This document shows, piece by piece, positions 43,574-52,654 of a stretch of DNA of 64,000 bases. The position numbers and the translations under genes were made by a program. This DNA is from Planctomycetota bacterium (GTDB lineage Bacteria; Planctomycetota; UBA11346): assembly GCA_022841245.1 (NCBI GenBank), contig JALHRW010000001.1, positions 33,869-97,868 on the forward strand, in the 5' to 3' direction. Each line of letters starts with the position of its first letter. The first letter of the stretch is position 1. The notes beneath the pieces are model-generated. The model ran no database searches. It had not been told where the DNA came from and saw nothing but the letters and a program-made list of their open reading frames with translations.

Positions 43574-46417
43574 TCACGGTCCGCCCTGCCGCAACGTGCC
43601 ACCGAGCAACTGATGCATGAATACCGACTCCTCTGCAAAGATCGGATCATCGCGGAACCGCCTGGCCGTCATGCGAGCGGCGGCCAGGGCGTGGTTCGGA
43701 GCGCCGACGACCGCTGCCTCCCAGGCGATTGAGAACCATTTTGGTTTGTAGTCGACCTCGTCGGCCCAGATATTCAGCACCGTGATCCATTGTGTATCGC
43801 TGCACAATGGCGACAGCCGGCCGATCATCTGCGCCGATGCGTCGCGCAGTGGCTTGTCGTTCTGGATTCTGACGTAGCACAGCCTCTCGCGAAGGACGCG
43901 GTTATCAGCATTGGCGAGGGCGGTAGCGAGGACCGCGAAGTGCTCGTACAGGTCTGTCTGCCGGCCACCAAGGCCGAATCCGATGCAGGCGGCCCGAGCC
44001 TTGCTGGTGCCGCAGGCGGCGGCAGCGACCGCGGCCTTATCGGTCCATGCAGGATCCAGATGCTCTTCGATATAGCCACTCGTATCGCTCCAGCCGGACA
44101 CTTGCTCGTCGTGATCTTTGCGGATGCACCTGAAGGTCTCTGTCATCCACCAGGCTGGGCACATGCGTATCCAAGGCAGGTCGGCCTCCCGCGACTGGGT
44201 GGAGGCAGCAAAATTGCGCGCGAGATGGTCGCGCTTGCCATCGGCCGGCATAGGAGCGGCAGCGACCGCGACGGCGAGGGCATCCTTTCCGATGTCGAGG
44301 GCATGGATGCGGGCGGCGAAGCTGTAGGTGTCGAGGGTCATATCCATGGTTTCGGCGTCGAGGAAGGCGAGTCTGGCCAGCCAGGCGTCGACGATCTGCC
44401 GACTCTTGACCAGCAGTGGATCCCTGGCCGTCTCTGGACTGGCTTTTTCCAGATGGGCGATGAGGCAGTCGACGAAGCTGCGGACCAGGCCGCGGATTGG
44501 AGCTAGGCTACTACTGCCAGTCCAGGCCTGGCGGTCGAAATTCGGCTGCGATGCCAAATGGATCAGGCGACTAACCAGTGTTGCCAGGGGATTGAAGGCG
44601 GTGGTGACCAGCACCGTGCGGGCACCCTCCTGGTCACCAGCTTGAAGCATGCCCATGGAGATGCGGATGCCGATCTGGGGGACTCCGTCGCCCAATCCTG
44701 GAGCCGCCCTCTTCAGGGTGGCGGCGGCCTCCGTGAGCGCGGCCTGTGCTTCCTTCGGCTTGCCGTCACGGAGCAGCACCGTGGCGAGAAGCAACTGCTC
44801 CTGGATACGGGAGACGGGTTCGTTGTTCTCCTGGATGACTTCACGAAACTGCTTGGCGGCTGCCGCCAGTTGCCCGGTGCGAAGGTAGAGCCCGGCTCGT
44901 TCGGTGAGATTGGCAGGATCGCGGTCACCTGTATCAATCAGCTTGCCCATCTGGGCGATCGCATGGCCATAGGTGTGGTACTGCCAGTCGCGCTGCACGT
45001 CGATCATCGTCCGGGCATATTCGCGCTCGGTGAAGATGCGCCAGCCGAGGCCGAAGCGACCGCGGGTGTTTTCTCCAGAAAATCGCAGGAGCAGGCCAAA
45101 GTTATTGGGATTGAACGGCTTGGTGGGATCAAAGTGAGCCTGGGCGGCGCGCAGGGCGTCACGCACATCGGGACGGGCAAAAGCGAGGGTCGGCCCCGTC
45201 TGCATCACGTCGATCACCCAATCTTCGCCATCCTTGCTGGCGACGGCGAAGGCGGTGTGCGAGGGAAGAAGCAGCAGATGTCCGAAGCGGTTCTGCCTCT
45301 CGGCAATAGACTGATAGAGTTCAGCGAGGTCGTCGCAGTCGCCCCGGAACTGGCCGCAGGTGGTGGTTCCCAGGGTTTGGACAGCCGTCTGGTGGATCTC
45401 GCCCCTCACGTCGGGGGTGCCGAACACCAGTGGGAAGCGCGGATCGGGGCTATCGTAGACGTAGCTGAAGCAGTACTGCCCGATGAGGTCGAGGAGCTGC
45501 GTGTCTGACAGTGTCCGTGCCGCCTCGGTCAGGAAGCGCTCTGCCTCCATCGGAGTGTCGTTGTGCGGTGGTACCACCGAGCCCTTGAGCGTCGCCAGGC
45601 GCAGGAGATCACCCTCAGGGGTGCACAGGACGAGGTGGGGCGGGAACAAACCCTTGGCCATGTCGCGCTCCTCCGGCTCCCGCACCACTTGCCGCCAGGC
45701 GAACGGGTCGCTGGCCAACTTGTTGTCTTTGGCGCTCCAACGCGCCACGCAGGCGGTGCCGGTGAATAGGGCGGCAGCTTCGGCCTTGCCGGCGTCGGTT
45801 ACGGGGTCGGCGTTGGCCGGCAGCTCGACCACCAGGGCCAAGCTTGGCATCATCCGCGTGAAGTGCGGAGTCGGGTGTGGGACTGCGTAGGCGATGCGCG
45901 TTCCGCCAAGGCACCATGCACCGATCCCGAAGGCGTCGCGACGCTCCTCCAGGCGCGCGCCTTGCGGGCCGGCGAAGGCGGCGGTGGTGCGCAACCGGCA
46001 AGCCTCGGCAACCGCCTGCTCGATTTCGCTGGATTCGGCCCCCAGCCGGCGCAGCGCGCCACCGCGCACGGCGCGTCGGGCGAAGACCGGATCGAGCGCA
46101 TCCGGGTGTTCGCCCTTCGTCGAGGCGGCCAGGGTCTTCACCAATTGCGCCACCGCCTTCTGCGCCTCGGCATTCGGCCCATCCTTGGCTGACTGGAGGG
46201 CGGCGAGGAAGCGCCCTCCGGCGGCCTCGATCCGGGTGGGATCGGCGGACCGGTCGGGCGCTGTCACCGCCAGATCGCGCCATGCCCCTGCCGGCAGCGC
46301 CAGGGCGGCGATTAGTGGTGAACGGGCAGCCAGGGCGGCGGCATCAAGGTCAGCAGGAGCGGTTTCGCTGGCGGCGAGGCGGCCGAGCAGCATGCAGAGA
46401 GCGTAGGTCCGGATCAT
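43574..46417 (-). CDS. Large exported transglutaminase-like protein with TPR-like region
   Basis: 947 residues from ATG 46417, where a signal peptide begins (MIRTYALCMLLGRLAA). A transglutaminase-like core lies at about 300-410: Cys361 in RGDCDDLAELYQ, His387 in PSHTAFAV and Asp403 in WVIDVMQ form the expected Cys-His-Asp order. Helical repeats follow (about 480-600: RAGLYLRTGQLAAAAKQFRE), typical of TPR. Such proteins in PVC bacteria are mostly uncharacterised; peptide-bond cleavage or cross-linking outside the cytoplasm is possible. It is the last host gene before the prophage, and its 3' end abuts the decayed gap. Confidence 0.77.
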   Translation of the reverse strand: MIRTYALCMLLGRLAASETAPADLDAAALAARSPLIAALALPAGAWRDLAVTAPDRSADPTRIEAAGGRFLAALQSAKDGPNAEAQKAVAQLVKTLAASTKGEHPDALDPVFARRAVRGGALRRLGAESSEIEQAVAEACRLRTTAAFAGPQGARLEERRDAFGIGAWCLGGTRIAYAVPHPTPHFTRMMPSLALVVELPANADPVTDAGKAEAAALFTGTACVARWSAKDNKLASDPFAWRQVVREPEERDMAKGLFPPHLVLCTPEGDLLRLATLKGSVVPPHNDTPMEAERFLTEAARTLSDTQLLDLIGQYCFSYVYDSPDPRFPLVFGTPDVRGEIHQTAVQTLGTTTCGQFRGDCDDLAELYQSIAERQNRFGHLLLLPSHTAFAVASKDGEDWVIDVMQTGPTLAFARPDVRDALRAAQAHFDPTKPFNPNNFGLLLRFSGENTRGRFGLGWRIFTEREYARTMIDVQRDWQYHTYGHAIAQMGKLIDTGDRDPANLTERAGLYLRTGQLAAAAKQFREVIQENNEPVSRIQEQLLLATVLLRDGKPKEAQAALTEAAATLKRAAPGLGDGVPQIGIRISMGMLQAGDQEGARTVLVTTAFNPLATLVSRLIHLASQPNFDRQAWTGSSSLAPIRGLVRSFVDCLIAHLEKASPETARDPLLVKSRQIVDAWLARLAFLDAETMDMTLDTYSFAARIHALDIGKDALAVAVAAAPMPADGKRDHLARNFAASTQSREADLPWIRMCPAWWMTETFRCIRKDHDEQVSGWSDTSGYIEEHLDPAWTDKAAVAAAACGTSKARAACIGFGLGGRQTDLYEHFAVLATALANADNRVLRERLCYVRIQNDKPLRDASAQMIGRLSPLCSDTQWITVLNIWADEVDYKPKWFSIAWEAAVVGAPNHALAAARMTARRFRDDPIFAEESVFMHQLLGGTLRQGGP

Positions 46418-46757
46418 CGTGGCACGATGGGGATGCTCCCACGGCCGGACAACCTGTATCCGCAGGCCTGTGTCCACATCGTGAATTCTGGCTGTTCAAT
46501 TCGTTGCCGCACATCGCCCAAGTTGACTTGGCGCCCGCGTCGGGCGCCCATGTCCAGCGACTTTTTGTTGCGAGCAATCAGGGGCCAAGCTGCCAGCGTT
46601 TCGTCGATTCCTGGCACTGCGGATCGTGCATCAAGCCGCACACGAACCGAAAGCTGAATTCACAAAGCAAGGCGGTTCGGATACACAAGTACTGAACGGC
46701 AGGTCCACCAAGCGAGACAAGTGCCCCTTTTGATCAAAATGTGGCAATTTTGACTAA
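46418..46757. other. Host-prophage junction region with hairpins
   Basis: No convincing gene in 340 bp. A GC-rich hairpin (GGCGCCCG at 46530-46537 and CGGGCGCC at 46541-46548, 3-base loop) is followed by a T-run about 20 bases later. Nearer the phage a 12-bp palindrome TTTTGATCAAAA (46728-46739) overlaps a second hairpin, TCAAAAT/ATTTTGA (46734-46740 and 46747-46753), just beyond the last phage gene. The left attachment site is expected here, but its partner lies outside the window. Confidence 0.55.
46734..46753 (-). terminator. AT-rich hairpin after the last prophage gene
   Basis: A perfect 7-bp stem (TCAAAAT and ATTTTGA) with loop GTGGCA starts 5 bp past the stop at 46758. It may end the late transcript, but no long T-tract follows on the minus strand, so it could instead belong to an attachment site. 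Confidence 0.4.
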
Positions 46758-47169
46758 CTATACGCTAGCATAGACCGGGCAGATGATCGTGTAGACCCAC
46801 GCCGTTCCGCTGTTTGGCGCGCTCGTCACCACCAGGCACCAGGCCGGGTCGCCCGGTGCCGGGGCGTAGGACCACTGCAGGTACCAGTCCCCGAGACCAG
46901 TCCGCCAGTCGAGGTCACTAGGACACCTTTGTAGAAGCAATCCAGGCGGTCGGGGATGCCGTACATGTCGTAAGTGATGCGGACCAAGCCGGGCGACGAG
47001 CCGAGAGCGTGGCGGGTGCGCGTGACGCCCTGCCTGCCGCTGGCGGTCACCTGGCCACAGGGTTTCGGGGGCGATCGTCGGCGGGGCAGGGCGCGCAGGT
47101 GGCGACAGCGAGTTCGGGGCAGGTCGAGGGGACGAGCGCCGTTGGCTTGGTCGGAGCAAGGCACTTCAC
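46758..47169 (-). pseudogene. Distal phage protein broken by two frameshifts
   Basis: A GTG start at 47169 overlaps the upstream stop (GTGA). The product begins KCLAPTKPTALVPS in one frame, continues as CGQVTASGRQGVTRTRHALG, LVRITYDMYGIPDRLDCFYK and VSGTGT in a second, and ends as LQWSYAPAPGDPAWC to WVYTIICPVYASV in the third. Adding one C in the C-run near 47072 and one C near 46880 would restore a single frame of about 137 codons. ITYDMYxIPD is typical of a small phage domain found in tail-end proteins. Either truly broken or affected by consensus errors. Confidence 0.7.
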
Positions 47170-47585
47170 CAGCGGCCCCCCAGGCAGCGGGCGACGGGCG
47201 AGATGACGCGCTCAGCGATGACGAACGCGCAACCGCACATGCCGCAGCGGTCGCTGTCCGCGCGGTAGCTCGAGCAGGACCGACAGGCGGTGATGCGCCG
47301 CGCCGCCTGCTCTGGCGTGATCGGAACGGCGGACGGCATCGGCGCGATGACGGGAAGCCACTGCGGTTCTGCCCCAACCCGCAGGAGCAGGGAGCCGATG
47401 CCACCGCTGATGTGCACAGCAGTCGTTTCTGCTGGCCAGCTCAGGTCGGCAAGCAGACGGGTCAGGCCCAGATGCCGGTAGGTACGAATGACGGCATCAC
47501 CGACATAGCGCGGATCCCGCCAATCGTCGGCGTGGACGCACGGCAACCGGGCCAACGCCTCAAGCGATGGAGAGGGAACCATCAT
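47166..47585 (-). CDS. Small phage protein with zinc-ribbon-like C-terminus
   Basis: 139 residues from ATG 47585, overlapping the previous gene by 26 bp. The N-terminal half (DDWRDPRYVGDAVIRTYRHL) has no known fold. The end contains CRSCSSYRADSDRCGMCGC, a CxxC-x8-CxxCxC arrangement that would bind zinc. Zn-ribbon proteins at the distal end of tail clusters occur in other phages of unknown mechanism. Its role, tail tip or accessory, is uncertain. Confidence 0.65.
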   Translation of the reverse strand: MMVPSPSLEALARLPCVHADDWRDPRYVGDAVIRTYRHLGLTRLLADLSWPAETTAVHISGGIGSLLLRVGAEPQWLPVIAPMPSAVPITPEQAARRITACRSCSSYRADSDRCGMCGCAFVIAERVISPVARCLGGRW

Positions 47586-48075
47586 CGCGCACCGTGATGG
47601 ACCACGCCACACCGTTGGTGCAGGAACCAGGGTAGGGCACTGTGCGCGTTGGCGGCCCGAGTGTTGCCGGGAACGGGCTGAACTCTGGACCGACGAAGAT
47701 GCCGGCCGATCGCGATGCCCCATTGAAGGCGACTGGTATCAGGTCGATCTGGATCGAACTCGTCCAGAATCCCTGGGCCAGGGCACGCCAGACATCGATG
47801 TAGCTGTAGTGTTCGGCGCTGACCCAGAAACTGATGAGCGGCTCGCTCGCACCACAGGAGGCGAAGACGGGATTCACGACCGTGCCGCTCCACCAGCCGC
47901 CACGCAGGCCGTAGATCGGTCCGCGCCCGCCGCTGGCATCGTAGCTGCGGATCTGCAGGCGCTGGAAGCACACCGCATTGACGGCACGCCAATACCGCAG
48001 ATCCGCGGTCGGCCAGCCGCAGCCGGCGCCCGTGGGCCGCAGGCCCCCCGCCATGTCGGTCAGGAGTATGGCCAT
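47560..48075 (-). CDS. Distal phage structural protein (171 aa)
   Basis: Start ATG 48075 overlaps the preceding stop by one base. The sequence is rich in aromatic and small residues (YGLRGGWWSG, WVSAEHYSYIDVWRAL, SLSIA end) without transmembrane segments or recognised motifs. Position after the tape measure and two tail proteins suggests a distal tail or tip component. No family recognised. Confidence 0.62.
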   Translation of the reverse strand: MAILLTDMAGGLRPTGAGCGWPTADLRYWRAVNAVCFQRLQIRSYDASGGRGPIYGLRGGWWSGTVVNPVFASCGASEPLISFWVSAEHYSYIDVWRALAQGFWTSSIQIDLIPVAFNGASRSAGIFVGPEFSPFPATLGPPTRTVPYPGSCTNGVAWSITVRDDGSLSIA

Positions 48076-49517
48076 CAGTAGGGATCGCTTGCCAAGATGA
48101 GCATCTTCTTCGCCACCCCACCGCTGCAGACATCAACCTCACGCAGCCGCAGGGCGCGGGCGGCGGTAGTGACCACGGATGCGTCGATGACCACTGCGTC
48201 ACCAACTGGGCCGGAACCGCGGACGCGCAGCACTCCATTCCGATAGGCGTCGCCCACCGCCAGTGAGCGAAAGGCGGGCAGGATCTGTACGTAGAGATAA
48301 CTCTGCCCCATGCAAAAGCCGATGGGTAATGCCGATGGTGGTGCCGTCGCCACGAGTTGGCCAGCCACGCTGTCGCTCAGGAAGTAGGCGGTGTAGTCGA
48401 TCAACCCGCTCATGGCGATGATGCCATGCGACACGAACTCGAAGGTGTTGGTGTCGATGACGGCACTGACCACGCCGACAGGTGCGGCCCAGGACGTGCT
48501 GCCCGGGTTGGCGATCGCTTTGACGAACTGCAACCCGCCGGCATTCCCCCCGATGACGGTGCCCACGGTGAAACCATGGCTCGCCTGGCGTACCCGACGA
48601 TTGGCCGCTGGCCGGTAGGCAGCCGCAGTCGTGCCGACGAGGATCTCGGTCGTCGTCGCTGTTGTTGTGAACACGGGGATCTGAGCCAATCCGGGATCGG
48701 CGGTCACCCAGCCAGGGGTACCCGACTGCAGGTAATAGGTGGTCCATGGCGCCAACGGGTACAACGACGGAGCGAAACTGCTGACGCGGCCGGCCAGCAC
48801 GACCGTGCAGTGCCCCGCATCGGCCACCGCCGTGACCACTCCCAGCGCTCGGGCGCGGTGACCGGTGACCGCCTCGGCAAGGATCCATCGTGCGGTGACC
48901 GGGTCAGTCGTGACCACGTGACCGATTTGGAATCCATGGGCGGACTGCGTGACGGGAATCTCCAGACGGTCCCCGCTGCCGCCGCCACCGGCGCTGGGAC
49001 CATGGAGCCGCACCACCGCATGACGCAAGCCGGTGCCGGCTTCCTTCCACAGGATGAGCGCTGTACCGGTAGCAGCGCTGGCCAGCACACTGGATCCGTT
49101 GGTCACCTCGGCGGCGGTGTCCGCCGCCGCATTCACCTGCAGCCGCACCGGCGTGACGCCGCTGGCCAGGGCTCGCCCGATGCGCCCAGCAGCCAATGGT
49201 TCCTGGAGCACCACACAGACGCCGGGGCGGCCGGCATCGGGAGCGATGCCACGCATGGCCACCCGACTTTGGAAGCCGGCCAGATTGACGCTGGGGAGGA
49301 TGAGCGGATCGCCCAGCCCAACGACATCGAAGCGCCCGCGTGCGGCGCCGGTGTCATTGCGCACCAGGATCTCGCCAAGCGCTAGGGAACGCTCGGCTGG
49401 ACCTGCTCCCTGGCCAAAACGCTCGGCCTGGATGCTGGACGTAGCCTCCATGACCGCGTTCCAGGTATCGGCTGCGATGCGCAGGGGCTGTCCGGGACTG
49501 ACCTTGGCCAGCGTCAC
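48075..49517 (-). CDS. Phage tail protein with repeated beta modules (480 aa)
   Basis: Overlaps its neighbour by ATGA at 49514. After an N-terminal segment (LRIAADTWNAVMEATSS), the protein carries two copies of a similar module, seen as QSAHGFQIGHVVT and QASHGFTVGTVIG, each followed by a long beta-rich stretch with TTYYLQSG and TAYFLSDS. Repeats of this kind are common in tail fibres and base-plate hub decorations. Function is inferred from position and repeats. Confidence 0.65.
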   Translation of the reverse strand: MTLAKVSPGQPLRIAADTWNAVMEATSSIQAERFGQGAGPAERSLALGEILVRNDTGAARGRFDVVGLGDPLILPSVNLAGFQSRVAMRGIAPDAGRPGVCVVLQEPLAAGRIGRALASGVTPVRLQVNAAADTAAEVTNGSSVLASAATGTALILWKEAGTGLRHAVVRLHGPSAGGGGSGDRLEIPVTQSAHGFQIGHVVTTDPVTARWILAEAVTGHRARALGVVTAVADAGHCTVVLAGRVSSFAPSLYPLAPWTTYYLQSGTPGWVTADPGLAQIPVFTTTATTTEILVGTTAAAYRPAANRRVRQASHGFTVGTVIGGNAGGLQFVKAIANPGSTSWAAPVGVVSAVIDTNTFEFVSHGIIAMSGLIDYTAYFLSDSVAGQLVATAPPSALPIGFCMGQSYLYVQILPAFRSLAVGDAYRNGVLRVRGSGPVGDAVVIDASVVTTAARALRLREVDVCSGGVAKKMLILASDPY

Positions 49518-50323
49518 GAGCCGATCCCCAGGCCAGCGAAGGACGCGAACGGATAGACCTGCTCGACGTAGACTGCGACGGGCTTCTGAATCAGGACCGA
49601 CGCTGCGGTGTCCACGTCCTCGCCGTACTGCACCCAGAGGTAGTCCCAGCCGCGCTTTTGGATGCCGCTGATGCCTCCCACCGACATGCCGCTCCGGTTG
49701 GGCGAGGCGGCGAACTTGTAGGTGATCTCCCAGCGATCGGTGGGATCCGTTCCACGGCGGGCGCCGCTGGCGCCCATGAACAGCACCTCACCGGCCTGGA
49801 ATCCGCGGAAGACAGCGCTGTTCACGACGCCGGTCAAACCCATCAGCGTGAGTTTGTAGCTTTGGGTAACCGACGCTGGGGCGAGGTAGTGCGTCTCGCT
49901 GAACTGGTAGACGGGGATGGTGATGTCGACACCAGCGACGTGCTGCCCATCGTAGCCGATGGCCCCGGCCAAGGCGATCGAGGCTGCCGGTCCATAGCGA
50001 CCGACGGTCTGGAGGGATTGCGTGACGTGCTGCGTGCCGCCGCCGGTTTCGAAGGTGAACGTCGACTCCGGGTTATCCTGCTCCTGCGGCTCGGGCGCCT
50101 CGAAGGCCGCCACCACCTTCCAGGTCGTGGCGTTGAGCCGCTCGTCCAGGGTGACCGTGCTGCGATTGAGTCCCTGGTAGGCGGCCGGGATACCGGCCAG
50201 AGCGACGGTGCGGACCTCGGCCTCGTCGGCGGCCCCGAGGACGACGTAGGCGATCTCGGCCTTGGGCTTGGTGCCCAGGGTCTCGGTTCGCCCGGCGAAG
50301 AGTTCGTGGAGCGTGGCGGCCAT
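49514..50323 (-). CDS. Phage distal tail-type protein (269 aa)
   Basis: Follows the tape measure gene by 3 bp. Beta-rich without signals for export; includes TVTLDERLNATTWKVV and GWDYLWVQYGEDVD. A location immediately after the tape measure is where siphophages encode the distal tail protein, so that is the most likely role, but no motif proves it. Confidence 0.62.
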   Translation of the reverse strand: MAATLHELFAGRTETLGTKPKAEIAYVVLGAADEAEVRTVALAGIPAAYQGLNRSTVTLDERLNATTWKVVAAFEAPEPQEQDNPESTFTFETGGGTQHVTQSLQTVGRYGPAASIALAGAIGYDGQHVAGVDITIPVYQFSETHYLAPASVTQSYKLTLMGLTGVVNSAVFRGFQAGEVLFMGASGARRGTDPTDRWEITYKFAASPNRSGMSVGGISGIQKRGWDYLWVQYGEDVDTAASVLIQKPVAVYVEQVYPFASFAGLGIGS

Positions 50324-50326
50324 AGG

Positions 50327-52255
50327 TTATCCGAACGTGGCTCCGTCGCCGTCCTCCAGCGCACGGGCGATGCGCTGGGTGTTCTTGGCGGTCTCTTCGG
50401 TGGCCTTGGCGGTGCGCTCGGTCGTGGTGTCGCCCACGCCCAACTGGCCGATGGCGGCGGAGGAAAAGGAGCCGGTGACATCGAGCTTCTGCGCCTCGGC
50501 GGTGACCGTCGCCGGGATCTGGTCGAGGGAGTTTCGCAGCGCATCGAGATCCGGCAGGTCCACCTGCACCGGCTGCTGCCCCGGCCCCTGCACCTTTCGC
50601 TCCACGGCAGTACGCTCCTGCTTAGCCTGGCTGAGGGCCGCGTCGAGTTCAGCACGGGCCTGCTCTACGCCGGCATCGCGCTGCATGACCTTGTCCGCGA
50701 GGTCCTGGCTGATGCCGGCCTTCACCGCATCGCGTTCTGCGGCGAGGTTGGACAGATCCTTGTCCCGGGCCTGGGTCCGTTGCTGCCGCTGCTGATCGAC
50801 GCCAACATTCTTCTGGTCGGTCTCGGTCTGGATGCGGAGGTCCAGCCCCTTGTCGGCTAAGCCGACCAGTTCGAGCAGCTGCTCCAACTTGCCAGCGATC
50901 CAGCCGACCGCGGTGTTCCAGGCCTTGGTGATGCCGCCCACCACCCAATCCCAGGCGTCGGCTAGGGCATAGACCACGTTCCAGAACACGGTCTGGATAC
51001 CGTACCAGGCCGAGGCGAAGATCTGGGCGAAGCCGGCCACAGCTGCATCCCAGAAGTTCAGGAGGAAGCTGGTCCCACGCTCCCACTCGAGCTTGAGGGT
51101 CGCCCAGACGATCTTGGCCGCGAGGCCGATGTCGCCGGCGGCCAGGGCGTCCGCGATGCCGCCCCAGGCGTCCACCGCGTCCGATTGCAGGGTCTGGAAG
51201 CCGACCGACAACATCCCCAGCGCCTGCTGGCCTGTGGTGGTCTGGGTGACGATCACCGCACCAAGAGCCGCCACGCCAGCGATCACCGCTCCGATGGGCG
51301 AGAACAGGGCGCCGATGATCGCGCCCAGGGCACCGATCACGGTTCCGGCCACCGATGCCGCCGAGGCCAGGGCGCCAATGCCGGCGCTGGCCCCAGAGAC
51401 CGCCAGTCCCAGCGCAATCAGGCCGGCGCCGATGCCGGCAACCGCTGCGCCCACCGTCAGAATGGTCACCACCAGCCCCTGGTTCTGGCTGACCCATTCG
51501 CGGAAGCCGACCAGGAAGCCGGTCACCTTGCCGGCCAGGTCCAGAAGCACAGGCGCCAGAGCGGAGCCGACCGCATTGGCCACGCCCTGCAGGCTAGCCT
51601 TCACCCGGTCGAAGGCGTCGCCGAGGTCATCGGCCAGCTTCGCCTGTCCGCCCGACATCACGACGCCCAGGCGCCGGGCCTCGGCCCGTAGGGCGGCGAG
51701 GTCCGCCACCATTGGCAGCAGCGTGGTGCCGGATTTGCCCAGCACGCCCATGGCGCTGGCCGCCCGCTGGGTTGGGTCCTCGATGCGGGCGAGGGCCGCC
51801 GCGATGGCGGCGAACTGCCGCTCGGGCTTCAGGCCAGCTAGGGACTCGGCGGAAAGACCAACTCGGTCGAGCGCCTGCGCGGCCTGGTCGCTGCCATTGG
51901 TCGCCGCGACGATGGTCCTCTGCATGGTGCGGACGGCCTTCTCCACGTCCTCCAGAGATGCGCCGGACTGCTGGGCGGCGTAGCCCAGTTCCCCCAGCGC
52001 TTCGACCGATACCCCGGTGCGCGCCGCCATGTCGTTCAGCTGGCTGCCGGTGTCGGCAAAGGCCTTCGCTGCCAGGGCGAGCGGCGCAACGATGCCGGCG
52101 CCGAGGGCGAGCATATGTGTGCCGAGGCCGCGCACCGCGGCCCCGAAGGCTGCGAGCTTCTGCTGCGCGGAGCGCAGCTCACGCACGAGAGCGCGATCGT
52201 CGGCGAACAGTTCGACGAAGGCGCGACCCGCCCGGATGCCGCTGGCGCCCGCCAT
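50327..52255 (-). CDS. Tape measure protein
   Basis: 642 residues. N-terminal LVRELRSAQQKLAAFGAAVR is the helical start typical of tape measure proteins. A long hydrophobic Gly/Ala region with several membrane-like stretches (about 265-345, LVVTILTVGAAVAGIGAGLI) follows, then Trp-rich segments (about 400-470) and a coiled-coil C-terminus (DKDLSNLAAERDAV, then QARAELDAALSQAKQERTAV). It sets tail length and is ejected with DNA. At 642 residues it implies a fairly short tail. It lies downstream of the chaperone and lipoprotein genes, as expected. Confidence 0.88.
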   Translation of the reverse strand: MAGASGIRAGRAFVELFADDRALVRELRSAQQKLAAFGAAVRGLGTHMLALGAGIVAPLALAAKAFADTGSQLNDMAARTGVSVEALGELGYAAQQSGASLEDVEKAVRTMQRTIVAATNGSDQAAQALDRVGLSAESLAGLKPERQFAAIAAALARIEDPTQRAASAMGVLGKSGTTLLPMVADLAALRAEARRLGVVMSGGQAKLADDLGDAFDRVKASLQGVANAVGSALAPVLLDLAGKVTGFLVGFREWVSQNQGLVVTILTVGAAVAGIGAGLIALGLAVSGASAGIGALASAASVAGTVIGALGAIIGALFSPIGAVIAGVAALGAVIVTQTTTGQQALGMLSVGFQTLQSDAVDAWGGIADALAAGDIGLAAKIVWATLKLEWERGTSFLLNFWDAAVAGFAQIFASAWYGIQTVFWNVVYALADAWDWVVGGITKAWNTAVGWIAGKLEQLLELVGLADKGLDLRIQTETDQKNVGVDQQRQQRTQARDKDLSNLAAERDAVKAGISQDLADKVMQRDAGVEQARAELDAALSQAKQERTAVERKVQGPGQQPVQVDLPDLDALRNSLDQIPATVTAEAQKLDVTGSFSSAAIGQLGVGDTTTERTAKATEETAKNTQRIARALEDGDGATFG

Positions 52256-52258
52256 GGA

Positions 52259-52654
52259 TCAGGCCTCCTGCTTCGGGTTCGGCACCTTCATCTGCTCCCG
52301 TTTCTTGAGCGCGAGGTAGCCGGTGGTCGCCGCGGTGAACGCTGCGCCCACGCTGCCGAGCACCCCGGACCAGGGAAAGGCCGCACCGGCTGCCGCCGGG
52401 GCGATGGTCGCCAGCCCCGCCGCCACCGCCTGCGTGATCGCGTCCGTGTCCGGACCGGCATGGCTCTCCTCCGATTCGGTGCCGATCCGGCGGATGGTCC
52501 CCGTCACCGGGACGATCTTTACGCCCTCGGCAGTGGGGACCGGCACCTGGGCCCGGAAGGTGATGCGGTCGGTTTTTTGGGTCTCCGATCGCGTCTGGCT
52601 GAAGCAGCCGGTGAGCAGGAGCGCGATGGGGATGATGACGAGGAGACGTTTCAT
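52259..52654 (-). CDS. Phage-encoded small lipoprotein (131 aa)
   Basis: Begins with a clear lipoprotein signal, MKRLLVIIPIALLLTGC (Cys17), followed by a Thr/Arg-rich segment and a hydrophobic region near 85-115 (AAAGAAFPWSGVLGSVGAAF), ending in a basic tail. Overlaps the chaperone gene by ATGA and precedes the tape measure by 3 bp. A lipoprotein here is unusual; it could block superinfection, as known prophage lipoproteins do, or act like a spanin. Neither role is shown. Confidence 0.72.
   Translation of the reverse strand: MKRLLVIIPIALLLTGCFSQTRSETQKTDRITFRAQVPVPTAEGVKIVPVTGTIRRIGTESEESHAGPDTDAITQAVAAGLATIAPAAAGAAFPWSGVLGSVGAAFTAATTGYLALKKREQMKVPNPKQEA

Noticed and set aside
46530-46548. 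tRNA end or classic terminator at the GC-rich hairpin
   Set aside because: No cloverleaf can be drawn and the T-run is too far from the stem; kept only as a hairpin in the junction note.
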